DNA of 35,561 bases from Patescibacteria group bacterium (lineage in GTDB: Bacteria; Patescibacteriota; Patescibacteriia; SG8-24). Below are positions 1 to 8,797 of this stretch, piece after piece; position 1 is the stretch's first letter, and each line of letters starts with the position of its first letter. A program made the position numbers and the translations under genes. The notes beneath the pieces are model-generated. The model did no database searches. It worked only from the letters and a program-made list of their open reading frames with translations, and was not told where the DNA came from. The stretch covers positions 1 through 35,561 of the forward strand of contig JAHJAU010000068.1 of assembly GCA_018813785.1 (NCBI GenBank). The letters are read 5' to 3'.

Positions 1-141
1 CATTACAACCACGAGCGTCGTCACACCGGTCTCAGTATGAACAAGCTTACGCCCGCGCAGAAGGTCGCCTCAGTCTACCTGTCACGGACAGTACATTATC
101 CACATTTGGTAACTGGAACACTGCAACAGTACAAGATTTGA
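1..141 (+). CDS. C-terminal fragment of an integrase-core (IS481/IS3-like) transposase, truncated by the window edge
   Basis: Frame 1 reads HYNHERRHTGLSMNKLTPAQKVASVYLSRTVHYPHLVTGTLQQYKI*. YNHERRHTGL...TPAQK is typical of the rve C-terminal end. Confidence 0.7.
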   Translation, partial: HYNHERRHTGLSMNKLTPAQKVASVYLSRTVHYPHLVTGTLQQYKI

Positions 142-213
142 CATCAGATTCAGGTGCGGTAAGGTCGTTCTCCAGTGGACGCCGGTATCATAATTTAGTA
201 TGATTTCAATACT

Positions 214-441
214 ATGAACGAGGACAAAATTATACAAAAGCTCATCGAACTGGACGAAAAGATAGATAAACTGCCTTTACAAGAATATGTGGATGCGAGA
301 TTTGACGATGTTATGAGCACTCTTGATGCGCACACCAAAATGTTAGAGCGTCTCGACCAAGAAAGGCTTTTTACGATTGAACGCGTGAAACGTATCGAGG
401 ACGATGTCCAGCAACTCAAGACTCAACTGAAACTAGCTTGA
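214..441 (+). CDS. small hypothetical coiled-coil protein
   Basis: 75-aa ORF, charged and helical, followed by hairpin ccggccatc-gaaa-gatggtcgg (about 474-498). Confidence 0.55.
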   Translation: MNEDKIIQKLIELDEKIDKLPLQEYVDARFDDVMSTLDAHTKMLERLDQERLFTIERVKRIEDDVQQLKTQLKLA

Positions 442-510
442 ATGGTTCTAACATACTCCACGAGCTTCTGCTGAGCCGGCCATCGAAAGATGGTCGGTTT
501 AAGTGATTCG

Positions 511-571
511 GTGTCAGGTCTTGCATTCTAACATTTCCTATTGTGGGCAATGATATTATGTAAGACCTGGC
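511..571. repeat. palindromic repeat, GTCAGGTCTT family, copy A
   Basis: Arm CAGGTCTTGCAT (515-526) pairs with ATGTAAGACCTG (558-569). Similar arms occur at 2821-2898 and 5096-5175. Confidence 0.6.
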
Positions 572-594
572 TTCGAAATTACAACATATAGAAT

Positions 595-1071
595 ATGGAA
601 TCAATACCGTCCACGAAACTTTTTGCTAGCGTCGTCCTTCAAAAGAACAACCGTGTTCTCGTGCTCTCTGAAAAGGATGATGAAGGGGAGGTAAAGTACA
701 ATATCCCTGGTGGTAGTATTGAGATGGGGGAATCTCCAAACGAGGCCGCACTTCGTGAATGCGTGGAAGAGACTGGGCTCACAGCGCGCATTACTGACTT
801 TATTCAAGTGGTCTGCAACACGTGGCTCAACAAACGTTCGGTGCTCCTGTACTTTTCTGGATGCTCCGACAGTGAATCCATGAAATTTGAGGATGGTATC
901 GAAGGGGCATGGATGACCCTTGATGAGATACTCGCCATCCCCGATATCTCATTCGTGTTCGGTTCGAAGTCAGCGATATTGAACGTGTTGGATAGCAAAC
1001 AGAGTACGAAGATAGGACTTCGATTGAGAAAGTCGGGCGAAGAAGTAGACTGGCAGAAGAGTCCCAGATAA
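595..1071 (+). CDS. NUDIX hydrolase
   Basis: Nudix box-like GGSIEMGESPNEAALRECVEETGL. Confidence 0.85.
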   Translation: MESIPSTKLFASVVLQKNNRVLVLSEKDDEGEVKYNIPGGSIEMGESPNEAALRECVEETGLTARITDFIQVVCNTWLNKRSVLLYFSGCSDSESMKFEDGIEGAWMTLDEILAIPDISFVFGSKSAILNVLDSKQSTKIGLRLRKSGEEVDWQKSPR

Positions 1072-1290
1072 TACTTCCGACTTTCTTTCCTCACAGAAGA
1101 GTTCTAACATAATCCGCGAGCCCTTGCCATAAAAATCATCTGGTTTTCCCGGGTGGTTTTTGTTTGCCGCACACAATCATATTAAATAAATCAGTGCTGA
1201 GAACGCACGCGTCGCGGCTGGTCACGCGGTCAAATGCATGCTTAACTAAGGATAATCTCGGAACGATATAAAGCCAAATAGGACACACAT

Positions 1291-2787
1291 ATGGAAAAAT
1301 ATCTTAAACTCATGTTGCTTGCCAGTCTAAGTGTCTCCGTCTTCTGGACGGTCTTCCTCTGGAATTTTTGGTCACGCGACTTCTGGGCGCTCGGGGCTAA
1401 CGCCTTCGTTTACCTAGCCGCTCTTGTTAGTCTTTTCTTGTGGGTATTGCACCGGGAAGGCGTCAACCTGCGGCGCTGTCTCTATTGGGTGATACCAATC
1501 GGTTTGATTATCCTCAGTTTTCTTCTGTACGACAACCCGTTCCTTAAGACGATCAACATACTCGTCTTACCGGTCTTATTCGCGATCTTTTATAATTTCA
1601 GCCTGATCGAAGAGGGCGAGCGATTGCATTGGGATTCGCGTCTGGTTGTGCGGCTTGTCTGGCGTACAGTGTCTCTTTTGGGTAGTCTGGTTCGTTCAGC
1701 TAGATCCCATGTTCTACTGCTTTTCCCGGTGCACTGGAAGTATGGCTTAGGCGGACGGATCGTCGTCGGCGTCGCCATCCTGCTCATAATTTCGGCGACG
1801 GTCGTCGTTCCTCTGCTTGCTTCAGCCGATACGCAGTTCGCCGCGGCGCTTGATGGATTCATGCGCTGGTTCCAGAACCTAATTTCTACCACTGTCGTTT
1901 CCAGGATTCTGTTGAGCCTCGTCCTATCGGTCGGCACCACGGCCGCCCTTATAGCTTGGGGTCGGAAGTTCGTCCACGCGGCGGAAGCGAAAGAAGAAAA
2001 GTCCGCCGACTCCGTCATCGCTGGAATTGTGCTGGGTGGCATTCTCGCGCTGTACTTGCTCTTCCTCATTCTGCAGCTCAACCGGCTAGTGATCGGGTCG
2101 TTACCGTTCGAATTCAAGGACGTCGAGCAGGCAGTGAAGAGTGGTTTTTGGCAACTGCTCGTTCTCTCTGTCGTAAATATCGTGATTTTTTTGGCCGCCT
2201 ACCGCAAGACAGTCCCGGCCGTTCAGAAGATGCTACTTGCCTTCGCCATCGCGTCGATCCTACTCCTTGCGTCGGCCGCGCAGCGCATGGGGCTCTACGT
2301 TATCGGTTATGGCTTCAGTTACGAGAAGCTGTTCGCTAGCTATACCGTTCTTTTCTGTGCGATTTTGTTCGGTTGGCTGATTTACGGCATGTTCACTCCG
2401 AAGCGGGTCAATATTCTGAAGTTTTTGATCGTGCTGTTCGCCTGGATGTACGGCATACTGACAATGTTGCCGATTGAGCGGTTCATTTTCAGCGCCAACC
2501 TAGCGCTTGCTCAACGGGAAGACACGCGGATTCGGCTGTACGAGATGACGATGCTATCACCGGACGTTCTCGGTTCGGTCAGAAAAACGATAGCCGACGG
2601 TGGTGGGCTGGGGGAGCCGCTTCCATTCTTTGATACAGTTTGTCGGCTTGACGGGTGTGTCAGAACCGAATTTTCGGCCGGGATGACGCACCCTGACTGG
2701 GGAATCTGGATTACCCGCAATGAGAGTTTATTGCGGGAAAAGGCGTGGTATGAGAAGAATTTGAGCAATTTTATCTTATCTGAGTGA
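1291..2787 (+). CDS. multi-TM membrane protein, DUF4153/DUF4173-like
   Basis: 498 aa with many TM segments. Motifs VVPLLASADTQF and AAQRMGLYVIGYGFSYEKLFASYTVLF resemble these DUF families. Confidence 0.6.
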   Translation: MEKYLKLMLLASLSVSVFWTVFLWNFWSRDFWALGANAFVYLAALVSLFLWVLHREGVNLRRCLYWVIPIGLIILSFLLYDNPFLKTINILVLPVLFAIFYNFSLIEEGERLHWDSRLVVRLVWRTVSLLGSLVRSARSHVLLLFPVHWKYGLGGRIVVGVAILLIISATVVVPLLASADTQFAAALDGFMRWFQNLISTTVVSRILLSLVLSVGTTAALIAWGRKFVHAAEAKEEKSADSVIAGIVLGGILALYLLFLILQLNRLVIGSLPFEFKDVEQAVKSGFWQLLVLSVVNIVIFLAAYRKTVPAVQKMLLAFAIASILLLASAAQRMGLYVIGYGFSYEKLFASYTVLFCAILFGWLIYGMFTPKRVNILKFLIVLFAWMYGILTMLPIERFIFSANLALAQREDTRIRLYEMTMLSPDVLGSVRKTIADGGGLGEPLPFFDTVCRLDGCVRTEFSAGMTHPDWGIWITRNESLLREKAWYEKNLSNFILSE

Positions 2788-2800
2788 GCCGCGCGTGCTA

Positions 2801-2898
2801 TGGGGTCAAGGCTTAATTTCGGGGTCAAGTCTTGTATTTTAACATCAAGCAATAAAATTTTTTGGTTCGGAAATATTGAGAAACAAAACTTGACCCCC
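2801..2898. repeat. palindromic repeat, GTCAGGTCTT family, copy B, with a partial extra left arm
   Basis: GGGGTCAAGTCTTG (2821) pairs with AAAACTTGACCCC (2885-2897). An extra ggggtcaaggctt lies at 2802-2814. Confidence 0.55.
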
Positions 2899-2949
2899 AG
2901 TACATGAGCCGATGAAAGAAGTTTTTCAGTTTGGTCAAAATAATCCATC

Positions 2950-3321
2950 ATGCTAGGATATTTCTGTATGAATGAAGAAATCGTCATAAGTAGTGATAAA
3001 ATTTCGCTGTCGGATATTATCGGGCTGTCAAAGAAACGCTTTGGAGACATGGTTAAGGCTGTCGTTGATATCGAAACGCGAGTGGTTGCCTTTGGAGGAG
3101 AATTGCATGCTGATGAGGAGCAGGTACTGTTGGATCGAGGTTCCAAACAGAATGATCTGTGGGGCATCAATATCTATCATGAACTGCCGCGCGACCAATG
3201 GATCGAGTTCGATTCCATGATCAATATTCGTCCCAGCCAAAGGAATCTCTCCAGAGGCGTTGAAGACGAAGAAGTTCGTCGAGTCATCGTCGATATCGTA
3301 AATAAAATGATAACGGACTGA
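2950..3321 (+). CDS. DUF5674 family protein
   Basis: RFGDMVKAVVDIETRVVAFGGELHADEEQVLLDRGSKQNDLWGINIY...IEFDSMINIRPSQ...RGVEDEEVR matches the remembered DUF5674 pattern. Confidence 0.8.
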   Translation: MLGYFCMNEEIVISSDKISLSDIIGLSKKRFGDMVKAVVDIETRVVAFGGELHADEEQVLLDRGSKQNDLWGINIYHELPRDQWIEFDSMINIRPSQRNLSRGVEDEEVRRVIVDIVNKMITD

Positions 3322-3322
3322 C

Positions 3323-3664
3323 ATGGAATACCAGCACGAGAAATTAGCCCGGGGGAAGTGGTACACCCTAACCTTAGCCGAGCAAATGGGTAATATTGGA
3401 AGTGAGGTCGGTCGAGCCGGCTCGTGGCGGGAAAGAGGTCAGCAAGAATATTTTGACAAGGCATTTGAACGCGCTTTGGAGTTGTTTGATTTAACGCTGG
3501 CCGATGAACGCTGGAAGGGCGCGAGGCGTCGAGAAATCGCTCGGGCGCGTGATCAGGTTTGTGAAGTGCTAAAATACGGCGGTGTTGATGAGTCTCTAAA
3601 ATCACTTAATAACTATTTTTTCAAATTTGCCCTGGCGGCACGGATGTTGGCGGGTAGCGCATAA
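3323..3664 (+). CDS. hypothetical helical protein, probably translationally coupled to the DUF5674 gene
   Basis: ATG one base after the upstream stop (tgacatg). LAEQMGNIGSEVGRAGSWRERGQQEYFDKAFERALELFDLTL. Confidence 0.7.
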   Translation: MEYQHEKLARGKWYTLTLAEQMGNIGSEVGRAGSWRERGQQEYFDKAFERALELFDLTLADERWKGARRREIARARDQVCEVLKYGGVDESLKSLNNYFFKFALAARMLAGSA

Positions 3665-3950
3665 GACAATTAATGAATCGTCGGATATTCCAGGGTTTCG
3701 ATATTGCTCAAGAGCCACTGTTTTAGCCGGTCACCATCATATGGTGGTCGGTTTTGATTTGTAGCGTCATTGATGTAAAAAATCTAGACTGTCGCATGAC
3801 CCCCCCCTTTTTTTGACACTGTCAAGCGTTTGTTTGACAACGATTTGTTTGATCTGATTTTATTTTTTCCCCCAAAGGAGCTCGTGCCGTATTTGAAGTG
3901 AAAGAGACCAGGCTTTTTTAAAAATGAACACGCTAATTTAAAATATGAGG

Positions 3951-5015
3951 TATCGGACATTTCGTGTTGGTGAAATCAGCGATTTTCTTCTAGATTTAGC
4001 GTGATTCTGGAACATTTATGGTCGTATGACCATAAATGCAAACAGAAAGAGGTGTGGAAAGTGCGAAAAGCCGATGCGAAGATGGGGCAAGACACCCGCA
4101 GGGAGGCAGCGCTGGCAGTGCGTGCCGTGCGACCGGACGGGAACAAGAGCGAGACGTGACGTCACGAACAAAAGCAGAAAGTCGCTGTTTCTCACATGGG
4201 TCCGCGGCAAGGCAGCCGTAGCCGATGTGGCGAAAAGGGGCGGGGGTTATCGTACGGACCCTGTATCGGTGGTTCGCCCCGTTCTGGACGAACCCGCCGC
4301 GGGCAAGGTGGTCGGCACGTTCCCGCGTGCTGGTCGTGGACGGCGTGTCCATCGTGAAGCACGAAGCAGTCGCGCTGCTGGCGGGGAATCCGGAAACCTC
4401 CGAGCCGGTCGGCTGGTGGTTCGCGGCCTGCGAAAATTTTGATGCCTGGCGCACCTTTCTGCTCCGGCTCAGGTCCCGTGGCGCGAACCCGGAGTTCGTG
4501 GTCAGCGACGGCCAGAAGGGGCTGCTTAAGGCGGTGCGGGAGGTATTCCCTGTGGCGGTGACGCAGCGCTGCGCCGTGCACGTGCATCGGTAGGCCATGG
4601 TCTGGCTCACCCAAAACCCGCAGACTGCGGCCGGACGCGAGCTGCGCGCAATCGTGTCGGCGCTGTTGCTGGTGTGTACGGCCGCGCAGCGCGACGCGTG
4701 GCTGAAGTCGCTGCGTTCGTGGGAGACACGGCATTCGGACTTTCTCAAAGAACGAACCCATGGCGAGAGTCGTTGGTGGTACACGCACCGAAGGCTGCGC
4801 GCAGTCAGATCACTGCTCAAGAACGCGGCTCCGGACCTGTTCCGCTACGTGGACAATCCAGCGGTGCCAAGGACGTCGAACCACGTCGAAGGCGGGTTGA
4901 ACAGCCGCATCAAGGAGCTGCTGCGCTCGCATCGCGGCCTATCAAAAAACCAGCGACTCGCGCTGGTGTGCTGGTATTTGGATTCACGCCGAAAATCAAC
5001 ACGAAATGTCCGATA
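3951..5015 (+). mobile_element. IS256/IS1249-like insertion sequence, degenerate
   Basis: 19-bp perfect terminal inverted repeats: tatcggacatttcgtgttg at 3951-3969 and caacacgaaatgtccgata at 4997-5015. They flank a broken transposase with elevated GC. Confidence 0.85.
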
Positions 5016-5016
5016 G
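4026..5016 (+). pseudogene. IS256/IS1249-like transposase with one frameshift and one in-frame amber stop
   Basis: N-terminal zinc-ribbon-like CGKCEKPMRRWGKTPAGRQRWQCVPC in frame 4026. It continues as VRTLYRWFAPFWTNPP in frame 4225. TAG after CAVHVHR, then MVWLTQNP...TSNHVEGGLNSRIKELLRSHRGLSKNQRL in the same frame. Confidence 0.85.
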
Positions 5017-5095
5017 CTCGCTTTGTATTTTCTGGCCTAACCTTAATATTCTCGTGGGGTTGGTACGTGTTTTTTATGGATCGATTTACAGCTTA

Positions 5096-5175
5096 GAGTC
5101 AGATCTTGTCCCAGCTAACATTTTTTATAATATAAGCTGCCATAAAACAATCCGGATGTTAAAAAAGACCTGACC
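5096..5175. repeat. palindromic repeat, GTCAGGTCTT family, copy C
   Basis: Left arm gtcagatcttgtcccagctaacat. Right arm on the reverse strand is ggtcaggtcttttttaacatcc. Confidence 0.5.
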
Positions 5176-5287
5176 ACGGCTTGAATCATAGATTCAAGTT
5201 CTAATTCTCAGAGTATGTGTATAAAAAACTATGTTCCAGCAGTGTAATCTCGTATATTTAATTTCTTAAGAAGTTAATAAATTAAAT

Positions 5288-7150
5288 GTGCAAAATTTAT
5301 TTAAGACCCAAGAAAAATTAACTAGATTACGACAGAGAGTTCAGCTACTAGGAAAATCAGCAGGTCAATCTGGTTTAGCAAAGAGATCTCTAATTTTGAT
5401 AATAGTTATTTTAACTTTAGCTGGATTGGGATCTGCCGCCCAAGCGGTCGGAATTATTCCAACAACCGCACTTAAAAAATCTTTAGAATCCAAAGTGGGT
5501 AGTTTTATTTCTCCTGCCCCCATAAAAATAAAAGAATTTGCGATCGCTGATCATTTGTTTACGGCTCTCAGCGAGACACAGCGAGCCGAGCTCGCCTCAC
5601 GCTTGGGTTTTATTTGGTCAGGTGATTATTATGCCGGCAATTGGCGTGACTATAATCCAAGTCTTTTGGTCGGGCATTATGTAACGATCAATGGTTTTGA
5701 TACTGGTCGATCACCTCGTTGTGTAACAAATAACGATTGTTTTAACAGCTTGACGGGCTATACCTGTCAGTTTCCAAGACCGAACAATCGATATTATCAG
5801 TGGTGGGTTGATGGTGAAGGAATTTGTGAGCGTCCATGGGGTTATCCTGGCTGGGGTTCATGCGCGACTAATTCGGATTGCGCCATCAGTGAGTTAACTT
5901 CTGCTGGCGGTCTCCCTTATCCAGGTGAGTGTGACGTTATTAATCACGTCTGCCGATATTCGATCCAACAAAAAAGAGCCATAGAATTTAATTACTGGCA
6001 GGAACACTATCGTCCGGATTGGATTTTGTATCGTTGTTCAGCGAGCGGTGAGCCGCTTCCGGGAGGACAACATCCGGATAATGTTGCCTGGATTCCCGGC
6101 GGAGCGCAGATACCGGTCAACTACACCAACGCCTCAGTTAGAGAAGAATATAAAAGACGTATTAGTGAGGTTTATGATCGGAATCCTGGTCGTTACACCG
6201 TGTTATCGATCGACAATGTTTACCCAACGAATCGCAGTCGAGCCTGTGGTGTTTTCAATAGCGACGGAAGCTTCAGGCGAATTTTTCAAGGAAAGTCAGA
6301 ATTTAATGTCACAGAGTGTCGTGCTTACCGAGGATTTTGTGACATGGATTACGTCATGAAAATTAATGATTGGTTACAGGATTTAAGAAAATTTTCCAAA
6401 AAATATCTAAACAATTCCAAATTGATGATCAACTTGGTTAATCATGCCGGCATAGACTATGCTAGTTTGATCAATCAACCGGTGCCTGCAGATCATCCCT
6501 ATCTTTCCAGATATTTTTATTCGACTGTCGACGGTATTTTAGATGAGTCTGGTTTTACCCAAAATGAAAATCGACAAGGGACTATTGTTGGTAAGCCTCT
6601 TGATTGGAGCTATGCGCACAATGCGAGCACCGAACAAACCTGGACAAATCAAAAGGGCTACGCAGAGCTGGCCAATTCTTTGGGGCTTTATTACTTTAAT
6701 AAAAATGGGGTCGCTGGATTATACAGCATGAGCGAAGAGGGGAAGAAGCAGGCAGCCGAGTGGGCATTCGCTTCGTTTTTGATCTCCAATCCAGGTAACA
6801 TGAGTTTTTACTTTTGTTCAAACCCAGATAACTGGCAGGTCGAGAATATTCTGGACTGGCCACAACTGAATATTGATTACGGTCGACCTTGCGATCCAAT
6901 GCGAACCACTGATAATCCTTTGGTGTTTAGACGAACTTATAACCATGCCTTTGTTATCGCTCATACTGGCGACAGTTTATCAGCAGACTATGAGGCAACT
7001 TTACCGACTGCCGAATTTTATGAGTGGAACGAGCTTACCGAGAATTATGATCGTAGAGTAGAATCGAGAACAGTTACCACCGCTTATCAACGGGGTTACG
7101 TTTTATATACCCCGGAAAATTTGTGCGATCGGCCTCTTCGCGAGAGATAA
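5288..7150 (+). CDS. exported or membrane-anchored putative glycoside-hydrolase-like (TIM-barrel) protein
   Basis: N-terminal hydrophobic segment (SLILIIVILTLAGLGSAAQA). WSGDYYAGNWRDYNPSLLVGHYVTING, VLSIDNVYPTN and KINDWLQDLRKF recall GHL-type hydrolases. CxxNxDC motifs. GTG start. Confidence 0.5.
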   Translation: MQNLFKTQEKLTRLRQRVQLLGKSAGQSGLAKRSLILIIVILTLAGLGSAAQAVGIIPTTALKKSLESKVGSFISPAPIKIKEFAIADHLFTALSETQRAELASRLGFIWSGDYYAGNWRDYNPSLLVGHYVTINGFDTGRSPRCVTNNDCFNSLTGYTCQFPRPNNRYYQWWVDGEGICERPWGYPGWGSCATNSDCAISELTSAGGLPYPGECDVINHVCRYSIQQKRAIEFNYWQEHYRPDWILYRCSASGEPLPGGQHPDNVAWIPGGAQIPVNYTNASVREEYKRRISEVYDRNPGRYTVLSIDNVYPTNRSRACGVFNSDGSFRRIFQGKSEFNVTECRAYRGFCDMDYVMKINDWLQDLRKFSKKYLNNSKLMINLVNHAGIDYASLINQPVPADHPYLSRYFYSTVDGILDESGFTQNENRQGTIVGKPLDWSYAHNASTEQTWTNQKGYAELANSLGLYYFNKNGVAGLYSMSEEGKKQAAEWAFASFLISNPGNMSFYFCSNPDNWQVENILDWPQLNIDYGRPCDPMRTTDNPLVFRRTYNHAFVIAHTGDSLSADYEATLPTAEFYEWNELTENYDRRVESRTVTTAYQRGYVLYTPENLCDRPLRER

Positions 7151-7332
7151 ATTATATTTTTGTTAAAGCATTTTTAAACAAAGTATCGGTTAATAAAAAA
7201 CTTCCATTTGTTTGGAGGTTTTTTATTATAACTCACCGTTTATTATCCACAATTGGTAACTGAGACATGATAACAGTACAATTGTTGTTGGGGATAAAGC
7301 ATTGCGGATTTATCTTCTTAAACGGCGTATCT

Positions 7333-8712
7333 ATGGGTAATTTGAACACTTTTGACGTGGCGATAGTTGGTACTGGTCCGGCCGGAATGTTTGCTGCTCT
7401 GGAATTGATAGATATTAATCCGGAAATTCGGATTGTGATGTTTGAACAGGGTCCGGTTAGACCAAAAGGTGACAGGGATAATATTACTTCCGGTTGGGGT
7501 GGCGCTGGTGCTTTTTCAGACGGGAAATTAGATTTGGGCTCGTGCGTGGGCGGTACCATCGGGCAATGTATCGGTGAGGAGCAGTTTCGTGAGCTGATGG
7601 CGTATGTTGACTCACGTTATTTGGAGTTTGGTGGACGACCGGATATCGTTGATGCCCAGGCCAATCCCGAAACCTGGTCCAAGGTTTTGGATTTGCGTCG
7701 CCGGGCATTATCGTCACATTTGGATTTGGCCTATTTTCCAATTAGACACCTGGGCACTGATACGGCCTACACCATTGTTGAAAATATCCGGCATTATCTT
7801 CTGGCGCGTGGCGTGGTGATTCTTTCTAATTGTCCGATTGTTGAGTTGCGACCCGAGCATTTTGGTTTATCGGTTGTAACCGAACAAGGTGAAGTGGTAG
7901 CAGCGAGTTATGTATTGGCTGCTCCGGGTCGAAGTGGGGCAGACTGGTTCGCTGGCGAGGCGCGTCGTTTGGGTTTGAGATTAAAGAATAACGGAATAGA
8001 TATTGGTGTTCGGGTTGAAACAAGAAATGATGTTCTGAAAGAGATAACCGATCTTTTATATGAAGCCAAGCTGTATTGTGAATCGAGTCGCGGTGATCGC
8101 GTGCGAACTTTTTGCATGTGCCCCGGTGGATATGTAGCTACGGAAGATTATCGTGGTTTAAGAACAGTGAACGGTCATTCTTATAAAGATAAGAAGAGTG
8201 ACAATGTAAATTTTGCAGTGCTAGTGACACAGATTTTTACTGAACCATTTGATGACTCACTTGGTTATGGCAAGCATATTTCAAAACTGGCGAATCAGCT
8301 GGCTGGTGGAGGAGTGTTGGTACAGCGCTTAGGTGATCTGCGCGATGGTCGTCGATCCAAAGAAGAAAAAATGCGTACCTGGATGGTCCAGCCCACACTC
8401 ACACCACCCCAGGCGATACCCGGTGATTTGGGTCTGGCCATTCCTCATCGTCATCTCGAAGGCATTGTTGATATGCTTGACGCCATGGAGTCGATTGCGC
8501 CGGGCATCGCTTCCAAACACACCTTGCTCTATGGAATCGAAGTAAAATTTTATTCGAATCAAGTGGAGGTCAACGAGCAAACATTTGAGACGGCTCTGCC
8601 AGGATTGTATGTAGCTGGCGACGGTTCAGGCTATACCCGCGGTTTATTACAGGCTTCAATGAATGGTGTGTTGGTTGCTCAGGATATAATACGGAAATAT
8701 GGTTGTGAGTGA
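7333..8712 (+). CDS. FAD-dependent dehydrogenase (COG2509-like)
   Basis: FDVAIVGTGPAGMFAALEL dinucleotide-binding motif, GWGGAGAFSDGKL, C-terminal GLYVAGDGSGYTRGLLQASMNGVLVAQ. The internal ATG at 7333 is preferred over 7267. Confidence 0.85.
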   Translation: MGNLNTFDVAIVGTGPAGMFAALELIDINPEIRIVMFEQGPVRPKGDRDNITSGWGGAGAFSDGKLDLGSCVGGTIGQCIGEEQFRELMAYVDSRYLEFGGRPDIVDAQANPETWSKVLDLRRRALSSHLDLAYFPIRHLGTDTAYTIVENIRHYLLARGVVILSNCPIVELRPEHFGLSVVTEQGEVVAASYVLAAPGRSGADWFAGEARRLGLRLKNNGIDIGVRVETRNDVLKEITDLLYEAKLYCESSRGDRVRTFCMCPGGYVATEDYRGLRTVNGHSYKDKKSDNVNFAVLVTQIFTEPFDDSLGYGKHISKLANQLAGGGVLVQRLGDLRDGRRSKEEKMRTWMVQPTLTPPQAIPGDLGLAIPHRHLEGIVDMLDAMESIAPGIASKHTLLYGIEVKFYSNQVEVNEQTFETALPGLYVAGDGSGYTRGLLQASMNGVLVAQDIIRKYGCE

Positions 8713-8797
8713 TTTGATTCACCAATATTTTAATTTTATTTTTGTCTAACTTAAAATAAAAAATAACAAGTTAATTCTTTCTAATTTAAGTGGTGTT

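Noticed and set aside
1590-2339. Overlapping ORFs inside the DUF4153/DUF4173-like gene (1590-2117 minus, 1956-2339 plus)
   Set aside because: Compositionally biased shadow translations without recognisable motifs or RBS.
2511-3170. 219-aa minus ORF spanning a gene end, repeat copy B and the start of the DUF5674 gene
   Set aside because: Antisense to two supported genes and translates through a palindromic repeat.
3800-3814. C8-T7 homopolymer run (ccccccccttttttt) near the IS left flank, possible phase-variation tract
   Set aside because: No ORF or promoter is evidently controlled by it. A homopolymer sequencing or assembly artefact is equally likely.
3996-4820. 274-aa and other long minus-strand ORFs opposite the IS transposase
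   Set aside because: Shadow ORFs in a GC-rich coding region; the plus strand has clear transposase motifs.
5180-5198. CTTGAATC-ata-GATTCAAG inverted repeat next to palindrome copy C
   Set aside because: Single 8-bp hairpin with no T-run and no repeated copy found; insufficient to call.
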